Assembly (NCBI GenBank): GCA_017643685.1
Contig: JAEPMY010000001.1
Location: 1 to 64,000, forward strand
Source: Sneathiella sp.
GTDB taxonomy: Bacteria > Pseudomonadota > Alphaproteobacteria > Sneathiellales > Sneathiellaceae
Length of the DNA stretch: 64,000 nucleotides
Reading direction: 5' to 3'
A program made the position numbers and the translations under genes. Shown here piece by piece: positions 35,538 through 44,515 of the stretch (positions within the stretch are counted from its first letter, which is position 1; every line of letters starts with the position of its first letter). The notes under the pieces were generated by a model, which worked only from the letters and a program-made list of their open reading frames with translations, was not told where the DNA came from and searched no databases.

Positions 35538-36788
35538 ATGTCTTTGGCGAATGATACTTTTGGACCATCAGCAGTTTCGGGATTTGCTTCCGATCATGTT
35601 GATCTAACAGAAGCCAAAATTCTGGTGGTAGATGACTCCCCCCTCATTCGGGAGTTAATCGGCGCTTGTCTCGCCGCTGATGATTACAAAAACATCAGTT
35701 ATGCAGGGGACGGCATCGAAGCGTTAGAACATATCGAAAAAGACATGCCGGATCTGATCATTCTTGATCTGGAAATGCCCAGAATGGATGGTTTTGAGGT
35801 GTGTCGCAGACTGCGCGAAGACCCCAAGACCATCAACATTCCAATTCTGATCCAAAGCGGTCGGGATACAGCGGCCGATATCACACGCGCATTTGATTAT
35901 GGTGCCAGCGACATGGTCGTAAAACCGGTCAAGAAGTTTGAAATTCTTGCCCGAACAAAAGTCCATTTGCAAAAACGGATATTGCTGCAAAAACTGATTT
36001 CATATCATAACCGTGTCGCTAACGAGCTTGAACAAGCGAAACGATTGCAGCTTGATATCTGCCCTTCTCCAGACGATCTGGAAAGATACCGTGAGGATTA
36101 TGGGGTAGATATTTGCTGGCACTATGAACCTTCCTCTGAACTTGGCGGTGATATGGGGGGCGTCTTCCCCATATCGAAAACAAAATTTGCCTTTTTTATC
36201 GCGGATTTTTCAGGCCACGGTGTCGCAGCCGCGTTGAACACATTCAGGCTGCAGACGTGGCTAAAAGCTGCCTCAGACCTGTATGAAGCACCTGGAACGC
36301 TGCTTGCCGAACTCAATAACTTCTTAAATCAGAACCTGCCGCGCGGCTCGTACGCGACGATGTTATTTGCTGTGCTGGATTTAAAAACCGAAATGCTGAC
36401 CTACGCTGCCGCAGGTTGTCAGCCCCCTTTGGTTCAGCATCCAGAAAAAGGGACGGATTTCAATCCCGTCACATCCAGAGGAATGCCTCTGGGGTTGCGG
36501 GCGAACTGGACCTATGACAGCCGCCATGTTCCTTTTGCAAAAGGGGCAAAATTCCTGCTTTACAGCGACGCACTTGTAGAAGTCCCCACAGGCCCTGATC
36601 AGATGCTCGGCGATGATGGCTTGCAACAAGAAGCGTCTCAAGTCTGGAGTGAAGGGCCATCACTACGCGGTGGCATGAATTCACTGATTGAAAACTATAA
36701 CAAACGTCTGGATGGGCTGACTGAGTCTCCAGATGACCTAACCGTTATTCTACTGGAAAACACCAATGAAAGACCCAAAGCAAAATAG
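35538..36788 (+). CDS. Receiver-PP2C (SpoIIE-type) phosphatase response regulator
   Basis: Protein of 416 aa. Receiver about 28-145 with VDDSPLIREL, the phospho-Asp in LIILDLEMPRMDG and KPVKKFEIL; a coiled-coil linker; PP2C/SpoIIE domain about 190-410. Metal-binding motifs: SSELGGDMGG (the second Asp of GGDxxD is Gly), FIADFSGHG, LLYSDALVE and SPDDLTVILL. It likely dephosphorylates the adjacent STAS protein under control of receiver phosphorylation. It overlaps the kinase gene by 23 bp. Loss of one motif Asp could weaken metal binding. Confidence 0.88.
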   Translation: MSLANDTFGPSAVSGFASDHVDLTEAKILVVDDSPLIRELIGACLAADDYKNISYAGDGIEALEHIEKDMPDLIILDLEMPRMDGFEVCRRLREDPKTINIPILIQSGRDTAADITRAFDYGASDMVVKPVKKFEILARTKVHLQKRILLQKLISYHNRVANELEQAKRLQLDICPSPDDLERYREDYGVDICWHYEPSSELGGDMGGVFPISKTKFAFFIADFSGHGVAAALNTFRLQTWLKAASDLYEAPGTLLAELNNFLNQNLPRGSYATMLFAVLDLKTEMLTYAAAGCQPPLVQHPEKGTDFNPVTSRGMPLGLRANWTYDSRHVPFAKGAKFLLYSDALVEVPTGPDQMLGDDGLQQEASQVWSEGPSLRGGMNSLIENYNKRLDGLTESPDDLTVILLENTNERPKAK

Positions 36789-37347
36789 TGAACAACCATC
36801 GGGTTGCCACACTGCTGCGGCGGGATCTGCAGCTTTGGACTATCCGTATTTAAGCGAGGATGAGTTAGCACACGCAACTAAAGCCCTTTTTCGCTTCAGA
36901 ACGCTGAAAGAAGCTCGTTTTTTATGTGATCTTGTTTCCTCTCAGACTTTCGACCCTATTATTGTAGGGATAGGATTGATTGAATTGATGGTCAATGCAA
37001 TCGAACATGGCAACCTAGAGATAACTTATGAGGAAAAAGGTCTTCTGCTGAAAAAAGGGGAATGGCAAAAGGAAGTCGAGCGGAGATTGGAATTACCAGA
37101 GTATAAATCCCGTTATGCGACATTAGAATTTAACCGAAGTGAAAAGCATCTGGACCTGCTGATCACTGACGAGGGGGATGGGTTTGACGCAGATAAATTT
37201 CTGCACAATCAAACCCACGATCGGGAAGAGAGCACTGGAAGCCAGTATCATGGACGCGGCATAGCCGTTGCAAGCCAACTGGATTTCGAAAAGATTGAAT
37301 ACCTTGGCAAAGGCAATCAGGTAAGGGTGAGCATCCTTACCAAATAA
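36766..37347 (+). CDS. HATPase (anti-sigma-type serine kinase)
   Basis: GHKL ATPase of 193 aa resembling RsbW/SpoIIAB: N-box GLIELMVNAIEHGNLEI, G1 LLITDEGDGFD, and GRGIAVASQLDFEKIEYLGKGNQV. An insert of ~25 residues rich in Lys/Glu follows the N-box (EEKGLLLKKGEWQKEVERRLEL). It probably phosphorylates the STAS protein on Ser55 and completes the partner switch. In Pseudomonas HsbR the kinase is fused to the phosphatase; here it is separate with overlapping reading frames. Confidence 0.85.
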   Translation: MKDPKQNSEQPSGCHTAAAGSAALDYPYLSEDELAHATKALFRFRTLKEARFLCDLVSSQTFDPIIVGIGLIELMVNAIEHGNLEITYEEKGLLLKKGEWQKEVERRLELPEYKSRYATLEFNRSEKHLDLLITDEGDGFDADKFLHNQTHDREESTGSQYHGRGIAVASQLDFEKIEYLGKGNQVRVSILTK

Positions 37348-37364
37348 TGATTTGGTAAGCCAAG

Positions 37365-40300
37365 ATGGAAAGAACAGAAGCAACCGATCCGAAGAAAAAT
37401 ACTGAAAATGCGACGTCACTTCTAACCTGGCAAAAACCAGTACCGTACCTTTTTGTTGGTTTGATCCTGCTGTTTCTGTATTTAAAACCGGAACATTTTT
37501 CGCCGGATGGCGACTATTTTGTGCCGCGTTACCTGTCATTTCTGACATTGATGTGCGGGATTATTCTTGCTGGCGCCCTCATCGGCTTTTGCCGCCAGAA
37601 GCCCAATATCTTTTTGTTATGCTTGGCCCATATTTTTGCGGGTCACGCCCTACTTCAGCTTCAACTGACCATTTGGGAATTTTTTGAATCCCCAAATGAA
37701 CACCAAAGCAATACAGAGCAACTTCATTTCCTGATCCTACCTCTTTTTATGTCGAGCAGTTTATTCCTTCTTGCCCTTATGGATCGGTTAGAGAGAGGGC
37801 TTTCAATTCGATCTTATGAGCAGATGGTATACGGAGCCTTTGGAACCTCCATTCTCATCTTTTCCCTGTTCCTGCATCTGACATTTGGCACCCCCAATGT
37901 GAATATCAGCTCAGATTTGGTATTTACCGGATCGCTGATAAGCATCACCCTCTCCTTTTTGGCGCTCGTCCTGTTCCCCATAAAACGGAAAGCAGATATT
38001 TTCAGTCTGCGCTATTGGACCATCTTTCTTATTCTCGGCAATTTAACCATTTATCTGACACCGACCGAGCTTATGAGCGGGCTTACAAAGCTAAACAGCA
38101 TTGAAGTCGAATTTGTCCGAAGCGGTGTTTTTCTCACTCTTATTGGAGGCCTGATTTTCCATTCTGTCGCGATCATTTTAACCGAACAAAAGCAGAGTGA
38201 GCGGATCAAGCGAAGTCGCGCTGCCGCTGAGCTTTCGCATCTCGGATCTCTGATGATCAACAAATCCGACAGTTTTGAAGGGGCGGCAAAATCACTGATC
38301 AATTTAATTTCTGAGCGAGAGGGATATGCCGCCGCGCATTTGATGCTTTTAACTCAGAACAAGATGCGGCATTACTGGCACTTGGAAGACCCCAAGCAAT
38401 ACCAGCAGTTTCGGATATCCTCGGAAAATAATGAAATGGCTTACGGGGAGGGTTTCCTTGGCTCTCTCTGGGAAGATCAGCGCCACGGCAACATTTCGGA
38501 TCTTTCTATGGCCGAAGATATGGAATATCGCCGAAAGAAAGCCGCTGAAGAGGCGGGCCTATCATCTGTTTTTGCAATCCCGGTCCTCAGCTCCGGTAGA
38601 TTAATTGCGATGATGGAGTTTTTCCATAAGGAGATATCCCAACCGGAGCATAATCAGGTTTCAGCGATCACCGCGCTATGTCATCAGCTGGGTAGCCTTT
38701 ATCAGCGCCAAATTCGTGAAAAACGCCTGACAGAAAGAGAGTATCTCCATCAAGAAGTTGCCGATCGCTTTCCATTAGCAATGGCCATTTTTGATAGTAA
38801 GGAGCAGCTCGTTTTCCATAACGGACCGTTCAAAACTCTGATGATCGAATGCTGCGGAGACATCCAGCTTGATTTCGATTTCACAGATATGGTGACGGCC
38901 ACCGCGTTCAGCGGACAAGTAGCCTCGGCGACTGACGATCCCCAATCTTGGATTGAAAATGCAACAAACTGCTTGAACACGCCAGGTAGCTACATGATTT
39001 GGCGTATGGCGTCAGGCAACCAATTGGAATTTTCTGTTAAGAATATGTCGGGGGGCCGAACTCTCTGTCTTTGGACAGATGTGACAACCGAGCAAGATGC
39101 CCTCATACAAAATGATCAAACGAACAACACGTTAAATGCCATCTTTGATACCCTGCCCTCCGGGATTTGTATCTTTGATAAGAATCTGCAGGTAACTGAC
39201 TTTAATTCCAAATTTGTGAGTATGCTGGAACTGGGCGATGGGGAAATCAAACGTGGGATCAACTTTGGGGCGTTTTTGAAACTGTTTCGCGACAAACAAT
39301 ATCAATATGCCGAGTTCCTCTCTGAAATGGCAGAGCTTCGGATTAAAATGGCCGAGGGGAGAAAGCCTTACCACAACGAGCAAATGCTCTTCTGTCAGCG
39401 AACCTTTAACGCTTATGCCGCACCAACTCAGGAAGATGGCTTCACCCTAACGCTTATGGATATGTCAGAGATTGAGAGCTATCAACTAGAACTCAGGGAA
39501 GCCAAAAGTCAGGCGGAAAGTAGTGCAGAAAAAGCAATGGAGCTCGCCCAAACGGCGCAAAGCTCCAACAAAATTAAATCTGATTTCCTAACCTTGATAG
39601 ATCGGGAACTTCGAATTCCACTTAATAGCATTTCAACCGCCAATGACTTGCTTAAATCCACGCAGATTTCACCTGAACAATCCCGTCATCTGAAAATCAT
39701 TAAAAGCGCGACGGAAGATTTATCCAACTTGATGGAAGATATTCAGGATTTAGCCAATCTGGAATCTCAAAAGCTGACGCTGATCCCTCAACCTGTTCAT
39801 ATGGGCGATTTAATTGATAAACTGAACAGTCAATGGTCTTTTCTTGCAAAAAGTAAATCATTGGATTTTCGGATTAAGGCTGATCCCAACATCCCCGCGC
39901 TCATCTGTCTTGATGGGCGGCGCCTTGAACAAATTATCGGGAATCTGGTTGATAACGCCCTGAAATACACCCGAAGTGGTGAGATTGTTGTGTCCATTAA
40001 ATTAGGACGAAAATCACAGAAGTTGAACATATCTGTAAAAGATACCGGCATCGGGATCGCCAAAGAACAACAACGGAACCTTTTCCAATCCCTCGAAAAG
40101 GCCGTTGCCTCGGGTGACCGAAATCAAGACTGGAGTGGGCTTGGCCTGACGCTTTGCTATGATCTTGTAAAATTGATGGGCGGCAAAATTCGGGTATCTT
40201 CCGAACCAGGAGAAGGTTCCAAATTCACTTTTGATGTCCAATACACGCTCCCCACATCGGATCAGGAATTTGACCGAAACTTTGAAACGCAAATTCCGGA

Positions 40301-41132
40301 TGATGAAGCGTGGCCGAACACGTCCCCAACGCTGACTATTTTAGTCGCGGAGGATCATCCTGTTAATCAGGTGGTCACGCAGGAATTGCTGACCAAATGG
40401 GGGCATCAAGTCGAAATTGTCGAAAATGGTGAGCTGGCGGTGGCAGCCGTTGCCACCTGTAAATTTGACCTGGTCATAATGGACATCCATATGCCGGTGA
40501 TGGATGGTCTGCAGGCCTGTAAAGAAATTCGCGCGTTTCCCGGACGGATTAAAGATATTCCAATTATTGCACTGACCGCCAATTCCATGTCTGGCGAACG
40601 GCAACGCTGTTTGAAAGCTGGAATGAATGATTATCTGACCAAACCCGTTCATAAATGGGAGCTGAAAGACACTCTCCTCACCTATAGCAATATGAAGCGG
40701 GTTGGCGAGGATACATGGAAGCAAAAGATTGCCCCCCGGCAACGCGGTCCTGATCGAAACAACATTCCGGCAATGGGCGCAAAAGTTCTGGACCATCAAA
40801 TCTTTCAGGAATTTATTGAGAATTTTGGCTTAACCGTTGTCAGAAACCTCGCGGAAAAGTTGGTCGATCAGTATGAGATCAATCACACAAATGTCATGAA
40901 TATGCTGCACGAGAATGACTGGAAAGGTATCGGAAAAGAAGCCCATATGATCAAAAGTGGCTTTGGACAGTTTGGCCTTATGCAGGCCGCCGCCTTTGCC
41001 ACCCAGATGGATATGGATGCGAAACGAGGGAACAAGCTAAATGTCCTCGATAACGCAGCATCGATGCTTAACCTCTGTGACGAGGCTTTGATCCAATTAA
41101 AACAACAATTGGAGGCGTTGCAGCCACTGTAA
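37365..41132 (+). CDS. 8-TM hybrid histidine kinase with HisKA His replaced by Arg
   Basis: Protein of 1255 aa. About eight membrane helices (residues ~25-275), a GAF-like domain (~285-440), two PAS-like domains (~455-700), HisKA, HATPase (~840-960), receiver (~990-1110, phospho-Asp 1040 in VIMDIHMPVMDG) and Hpt (~1140-1245, His1194 in AHMIKSGFGQFG). In HisKA the canonical SHELRTPL reads DRELRIPL: codon CGG at 39603-39605 makes position 747 Arg. The ATPase motifs (IIGNLVDNALKY, DTGIGIAKE, GLGLTLCYDLV) look functional. Autophosphorylation at the usual site is impossible, so it may work by phosphate from elsewhere, as a phosphatase, or through a partner. It follows the partner-switch genes by 17 bp. 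Confidence 0.88.
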   Translation: MERTEATDPKKNTENATSLLTWQKPVPYLFVGLILLFLYLKPEHFSPDGDYFVPRYLSFLTLMCGIILAGALIGFCRQKPNIFLLCLAHIFAGHALLQLQLTIWEFFESPNEHQSNTEQLHFLILPLFMSSSLFLLALMDRLERGLSIRSYEQMVYGAFGTSILIFSLFLHLTFGTPNVNISSDLVFTGSLISITLSFLALVLFPIKRKADIFSLRYWTIFLILGNLTIYLTPTELMSGLTKLNSIEVEFVRSGVFLTLIGGLIFHSVAIILTEQKQSERIKRSRAAAELSHLGSLMINKSDSFEGAAKSLINLISEREGYAAAHLMLLTQNKMRHYWHLEDPKQYQQFRISSENNEMAYGEGFLGSLWEDQRHGNISDLSMAEDMEYRRKKAAEEAGLSSVFAIPVLSSGRLIAMMEFFHKEISQPEHNQVSAITALCHQLGSLYQRQIREKRLTEREYLHQEVADRFPLAMAIFDSKEQLVFHNGPFKTLMIECCGDIQLDFDFTDMVTATAFSGQVASATDDPQSWIENATNCLNTPGSYMIWRMASGNQLEFSVKNMSGGRTLCLWTDVTTEQDALIQNDQTNNTLNAIFDTLPSGICIFDKNLQVTDFNSKFVSMLELGDGEIKRGINFGAFLKLFRDKQYQYAEFLSEMAELRIKMAEGRKPYHNEQMLFCQRTFNAYAAPTQEDGFTLTLMDMSEIESYQLELREAKSQAESSAEKAMELAQTAQSSNKIKSDFLTLIDRELRIPLNSISTANDLLKSTQISPEQSRHLKIIKSATEDLSNLMEDIQDLANLESQKLTLIPQPVHMGDLIDKLNSQWSFLAKSKSLDFRIKADPNIPALICLDGRRLEQIIGNLVDNALKYTRSGEIVVSIKLGRKSQKLNISVKDTGIGIAKEQQRNLFQSLEKAVASGDRNQDWSGLGLTLCYDLVKLMGGKIRVSSEPGEGSKFTFDVQYTLPTSDQEFDRNFETQIPDDEAWPNTSPTLTILVAEDHPVNQVVTQELLTKWGHQVEIVENGELAVAAVATCKFDLVIMDIHMPVMDGLQACKEIRAFPGRIKDIPIIALTANSMSGERQRCLKAGMNDYLTKPVHKWELKDTLLTYSNMKRVGEDTWKQKIAPRQRGPDRNNIPAMGAKVLDHQIFQEFIENFGLTVVRNLAEKLVDQYEINHTNVMNMLHENDWKGIGKEAHMIKSGFGQFGLMQAAAFATQMDMDAKRGNKLNVLDNAASMLNLCDEALIQLKQQLEALQPL

Positions 41133-41146
41133 TCTTCTCATTTAAT

Positions 41147-41188
41147 CCTGTTATGTGTAGTAATAGAAAAACTTTGACACATAACAGG
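41147..41188. promoter_or_regulatory. Perfect 12-bp inverted repeat upstream of the sulfatase cassette
   Basis: CCTGTTATGTGT (41147-41158) and ACACATAACAGG (41177-41188) are exact reverse complements with an 18-bp spacer, between the kinase stop and the alpha/beta hydrolase GTG. No T-run follows, so a two-half-site operator is more likely than a terminator. A TTGACA hexamer overlaps the right arm (41174-41179). The repeat would fall inside the coding frame if translation began at ATG 41153, which favours the GTG start. Confidence 0.6.
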
Positions 41189-41197
41189 GGTGGGTAC

Positions 41198-42028
41198 GTG
41201 AGTTCCGAAGCGCAAACAGGCTTTGCTGATTTAGGCAGCCATAAGATTTTTTACAAAATTGCCGGACAAGGGCCCCGCCTGATGATTATCACAGGCACTA
41301 ACTCTGACACGCGCCACACGCCCACCATTTATGACGCACCCGGCGCCGAAAAGTTTGAGCTTCTGAACTTTGATCACCGCGGAATGGGTCAATCAGGGAC
41401 AATCGATACCGCCCCTGAAATGGCAGATTACGCTGATGATATCGCAAAATTACTCGACCATTTAGGCTGGGATAACACTGCTGTCGTGGGCGTTAGCTTT
41501 GGTGGTATGGTCGCACAACATTTTGCGCTGCGTCATCCTGATCGTGTGACCAAGCTTGCTCTTTGCTGCACCAGTCCCGGCGGGGATGGTGGCTCTTCTT
41601 ACCCGCTGCATACTCTGTTAGACAAAACAGCAGAAGAATACGCGCGCTTCATCATGAAAAAAATGAACGTCAAACATGATGATACCTGGCAGGAAAAGTA
41701 TCCTGTCAAAGCCAAGGCCACTTATGAGTTTTATCTTCGCGGGGCTGATCAGAATTTGGGCGATCCTGAACGGTTTCAAGCCTTAAAAAACCAGTTTATG
41801 GCCCGGTCACGTCATAACACATATGATCAGCTTCACTTGTTACCGATGCCCGTCCTTGTGGCCGCTGGCATTGATGATGGCGTTGCCCCTCCGGAAAATG
41901 CAGAGGCAATGGCCGATGTTATTCCAAAGTCAGAATTAAAAATTTTCCGCGGCGGTCATCTCTTTATGAAAGAAGATGCCAAGGCCTGGCCGTATCTGTT
42001 TAATTTCCTGAAAGGTGAGGAGACTTAA
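41198..42028 (+). CDS. Alpha/beta hydrolase
   Basis: Hydrolase of 276 aa. Oxyanion region IAGQGPRLMIITGTNS, the DHRGMGQSG strand, nucleophile Ser in VVGVSFGGMVAQ, Asp in VAAGIDDGVAPP and catalytic His in FRGGHLF. Substrate unknown. A longer frame starts at ATG 41153, but GTG 41198 is preferred (GGGGTGGG upstream; the inverted repeat lies before it). One base separates its stop from the sulfatase ATG, so it belongs to the cassette and may cleave an ester or glycoside-related intermediate. Confidence 0.8.
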   Translation: MSSEAQTGFADLGSHKIFYKIAGQGPRLMIITGTNSDTRHTPTIYDAPGAEKFELLNFDHRGMGQSGTIDTAPEMADYADDIAKLLDHLGWDNTAVVGVSFGGMVAQHFALRHPDRVTKLALCCTSPGGDGGSSYPLHTLLDKTAEEYARFIMKKMNVKHDDTWQEKYPVKAKATYEFYLRGADQNLGDPERFQALKNQFMARSRHNTYDQLHLLPMPVLVAAGIDDGVAPPENAEAMADVIPKSELKIFRGGHLFMKEDAKAWPYLFNFLKGEET

Positions 42029-42029
42029 A

Positions 42030-43604
42030 ATGGGTGACGTTAAAAACATTCTCTTCATCATGTGTGATCAGCTACGGGCCGATTATCTAGGCTGTAACGG
42101 TCACCCGACTATCAAAACGCCAAACATTGATCGTCTTGCCCAGATGGGTGTGAATTTCAAGAAAACATATGTTCAGGCGCCGGTTTGTGGCTCGTCCCGA
42201 ATGTCTTTTTATACCGGTCGCTATATGTTCACCCATGGCGCAACATATAACGGTGTGCCTCTCAATGTCGGACAGCCTACTCTAGGCGACTATATGCGGG
42301 AACTGGGTGTTGCAACGGGTCTCATTGGCAAAACGCATATGACCGCTGATCGGGCCAATATGGACCGGCTCGGCATTGATCCGATCACTAAAAACGGCAT
42401 CCTTGCCAGCCAGTGCGGTTTTGAACCGTGGGAGCGAGATGACGGCCTGCATCCGGATCAATTAACTGGCGGCGATCTACCCTATAACCAGTATCTGAAA
42501 TCCCACGGATATGATGGGGACAACCCATGGCACACGGCCGCCAATTCAGGGGTTGATGAGAACGGTGATCTGCAAAGCGGATGGTTCCTTAGGAATGCGC
42601 ACCTGCCCGCAGTCGTGCATAAAGATCATTCAGAAACGGCATATATGACAGATCGGGCCATGGATACGATTACCAAGCTTGGTGATATGCCTTGGTGCCT
42701 GCATCTCAGTTATATCAAACCGCATTGGCCTTACATCGCGCCCGCTCCGTACCATAACATGTATAGCGCGGATGACGTGATCCCCGCCAACCGGAACGCG
42801 GCAGAGAAAGACAACCCTCATCCGGTTGTCAGAGCGTTTATGAACCACGAAGAGAGCCAGAATTTCTCTGACGAGGAAAAACGCCGCCATGTTATCCCCG
42901 CTTATATGGGGCTCATCACTGAAATTGATGACCATATCGGCCGAATTGTCGAGTTCCTGTCTGAAAGCGGGCGGCTTGAAAACACGATGATTGTGCTCAC
43001 CAGTGATCATGGTGACTATCTGGGGGATCATTGGCTCGGTGAAAAAGAACTGTTTCATGAAGAAAGCGTGCAAATACCGCTCATCATTTATGATCCATCG
43101 CTGAAGGCTGAAAAAGCAAGAGGACATGAAGTTGACGATCTGGTGGAATCCATCGACCTGATCCCAACCTTTATCGATGCGCTTGGTGGTGCCGCTAAAA
43201 ACCACGTGTTGGAGGGGCGAAACCTCCGGCCTTTCCTGACAGGCGAAAAACCTAGCAACTGGCGTGATATGGCCATCAGCGAGGTAGATTATGCATGGCG
43301 CGGTGCCCGGCTTGAGCTTGGTCTTGCGCCGGATCGAACCCGTGGATACATGATCCGAACGGAAGACTGGAAATACATCTCATATGATGGGTTCGAACCG
43401 CAGCTCTATAATCTTAAATCCGACCCCAAAGAGCTTGTCGATCTGGTGCCTGAAGGGCGACATACCAATATTGTCGAAGAATTCGAAAATAAACTGTATC
43501 ATTGGATACGGGCGCGTAAAACGCGGTTCACGATGGACCATGATACCATTGAGGCGAAGACGGACAACGCCAAGGACCGCGGCATCTATTTTGGGGTTTG
43601 GTAG
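42030..43604 (+). CDS. Sulfatase/phosphonate monoester hydrolase family enzyme
   Basis: Cytoplasmic sulfatase-family protein of 524 aa; no signal peptide. Metal Asp in IMCDQLRADYLGCNG, the formylglycine-type motif PVCGSSRMSFYTGRYMF (Cys-Gly-Ser-Ser-Arg in place of the common Cys-x-Pro-Ser-Arg; Cys and Arg are kept), KTHM, HWPYIAP, and TSDHGDYLGDHWLGEKELFHEE. ATG 42030 follows GAGGAG. The neighbours (sugar kinase, NagA) point to sulfated amino sugars; choline-sulfatase-like or phosphonate ester activity are alternatives. No formylglycine-generating enzyme gene is in the window. Confidence 0.85.
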   Translation: MGDVKNILFIMCDQLRADYLGCNGHPTIKTPNIDRLAQMGVNFKKTYVQAPVCGSSRMSFYTGRYMFTHGATYNGVPLNVGQPTLGDYMRELGVATGLIGKTHMTADRANMDRLGIDPITKNGILASQCGFEPWERDDGLHPDQLTGGDLPYNQYLKSHGYDGDNPWHTAANSGVDENGDLQSGWFLRNAHLPAVVHKDHSETAYMTDRAMDTITKLGDMPWCLHLSYIKPHWPYIAPAPYHNMYSADDVIPANRNAAEKDNPHPVVRAFMNHEESQNFSDEEKRRHVIPAYMGLITEIDDHIGRIVEFLSESGRLENTMIVLTSDHGDYLGDHWLGEKELFHEESVQIPLIIYDPSLKAEKARGHEVDDLVESIDLIPTFIDALGGAAKNHVLEGRNLRPFLTGEKPSNWRDMAISEVDYAWRGARLELGLAPDRTRGYMIRTEDWKYISYDGFEPQLYNLKSDPKELVDLVPEGRHTNIVEEFENKLYHWIRARKTRFTMDHDTIEAKTDNAKDRGIYFGVW

Positions 43605-43606
43605 AT

Positions 43607-44515
43607 ATGGAATGGCAAGCGGAACCGACCTTTCTGATCGCGGCTGATTGCGGCGGTACAAAATGCCGTGTGCGCATTTACGGCTATATGGGAAATATCA
43701 TTGGTGAGGGCGTGGCAGGCCCCGCCAATATGTCATTAGGGCCAGAAAGAACGCTTGAAGAAATCCTCAAGGCGTCAAAACTTGCCATCTCTCAATGCGG
43801 GCTGCCTATTGCATTTGAAAACACAACTTTAAGTGCAGGGATTGCTGGGCTTGTTGATGAAGAAGCCGCCGCCAGACTAAAGTCCCTACCCCATCCGTTT
43901 AAAGAATTTCACGCCGCATCTGATGCTTACACGGCTTATCTTGGCGCTTTTGGTGGTGACCGGACCAATGCAGCCATTGCGATCTTTGGAACAGGCTCCA
44001 GCATTTTCGGCAAAGACGAAAATGGATATTTTACGCTTGGCGGGTGGGGGCTCCCCCTTTCAGATCAAGCATCTGGGGCACGCCTTGGGCAGCTGGCGGT
44101 TCGCGAAAGCCTGAAAGCCGCAGAAGGTATTCAACCCGCAAGCCCCCTCACGGATCAGATAATCAAACGCCTTGGCGGCGATGCAAAATCAATTTATCGG
44201 TGGAGCCTTGAGGCAAAACCCGCTGACTATGCCATTTTCTGTCCAGATATCTTAAATGCTGCAGATCTTGGAGATGATATCGCAAGCTTCCTCGTGAAGA
44301 CCACTCGCCGGGAGGCCCAAAACCTTCTGGCAGCGACAGCCGCTCGCGGCGTTAAAAATATTGTTCTGATGGGTGGGCTCTCTGAATTTTATAAAAATAA
44401 TCTGCATGAAAAATATCAACCGCTGATCACAACGGGTAAAGGCGATGCGATGGAGGGCGCGCGCCTGATGGCCAATGAAAAGCTGGCAACCGTTACATTG
44501 AATGCGGCATCCTGA
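43607..44515 (+). CDS. N-acetylglucosamine kinase-type (BadF/BadG ATPase family)
   Basis: Sugar kinase of 302 aa in the BadF/BadG/NAGK superfamily: phosphate-1 motif AADCGGTKCRVRIYG, ASDAYTAYLGAFGG, the adenosine-side FGTGSSIFG, LGGWGLPLSDQASGARLGQ (GWGxxLGDxGS-like), and VLMGGLSEFYKNNL. It would phosphorylate GlcNAc (or glucosamine) to the 6-phosphate for NagA, whose start overlaps its stop (TGATG). ATG 43607 is used; an in-frame TTG lies three codons upstream. Confidence 0.82.
   Translation: MEWQAEPTFLIAADCGGTKCRVRIYGYMGNIIGEGVAGPANMSLGPERTLEEILKASKLAISQCGLPIAFENTTLSAGIAGLVDEEAAARLKSLPHPFKEFHAASDAYTAYLGAFGGDRTNAAIAIFGTGSSIFGKDENGYFTLGGWGLPLSDQASGARLGQLAVRESLKAAEGIQPASPLTDQIIKRLGGDAKSIYRWSLEAKPADYAIFCPDILNAADLGDDIASFLVKTTRREAQNLLAATAARGVKNIVLMGGLSEFYKNNLHEKYQPLITTGKGDAMEGARLMANEKLATVTLNAAS

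Noticed and set aside
41174-41202. Promoter built on the TTGACA at 41174-41179
   Set aside because: The -10 position at normal spacing falls on the GTG start region with no TATAAT-like hexamer.
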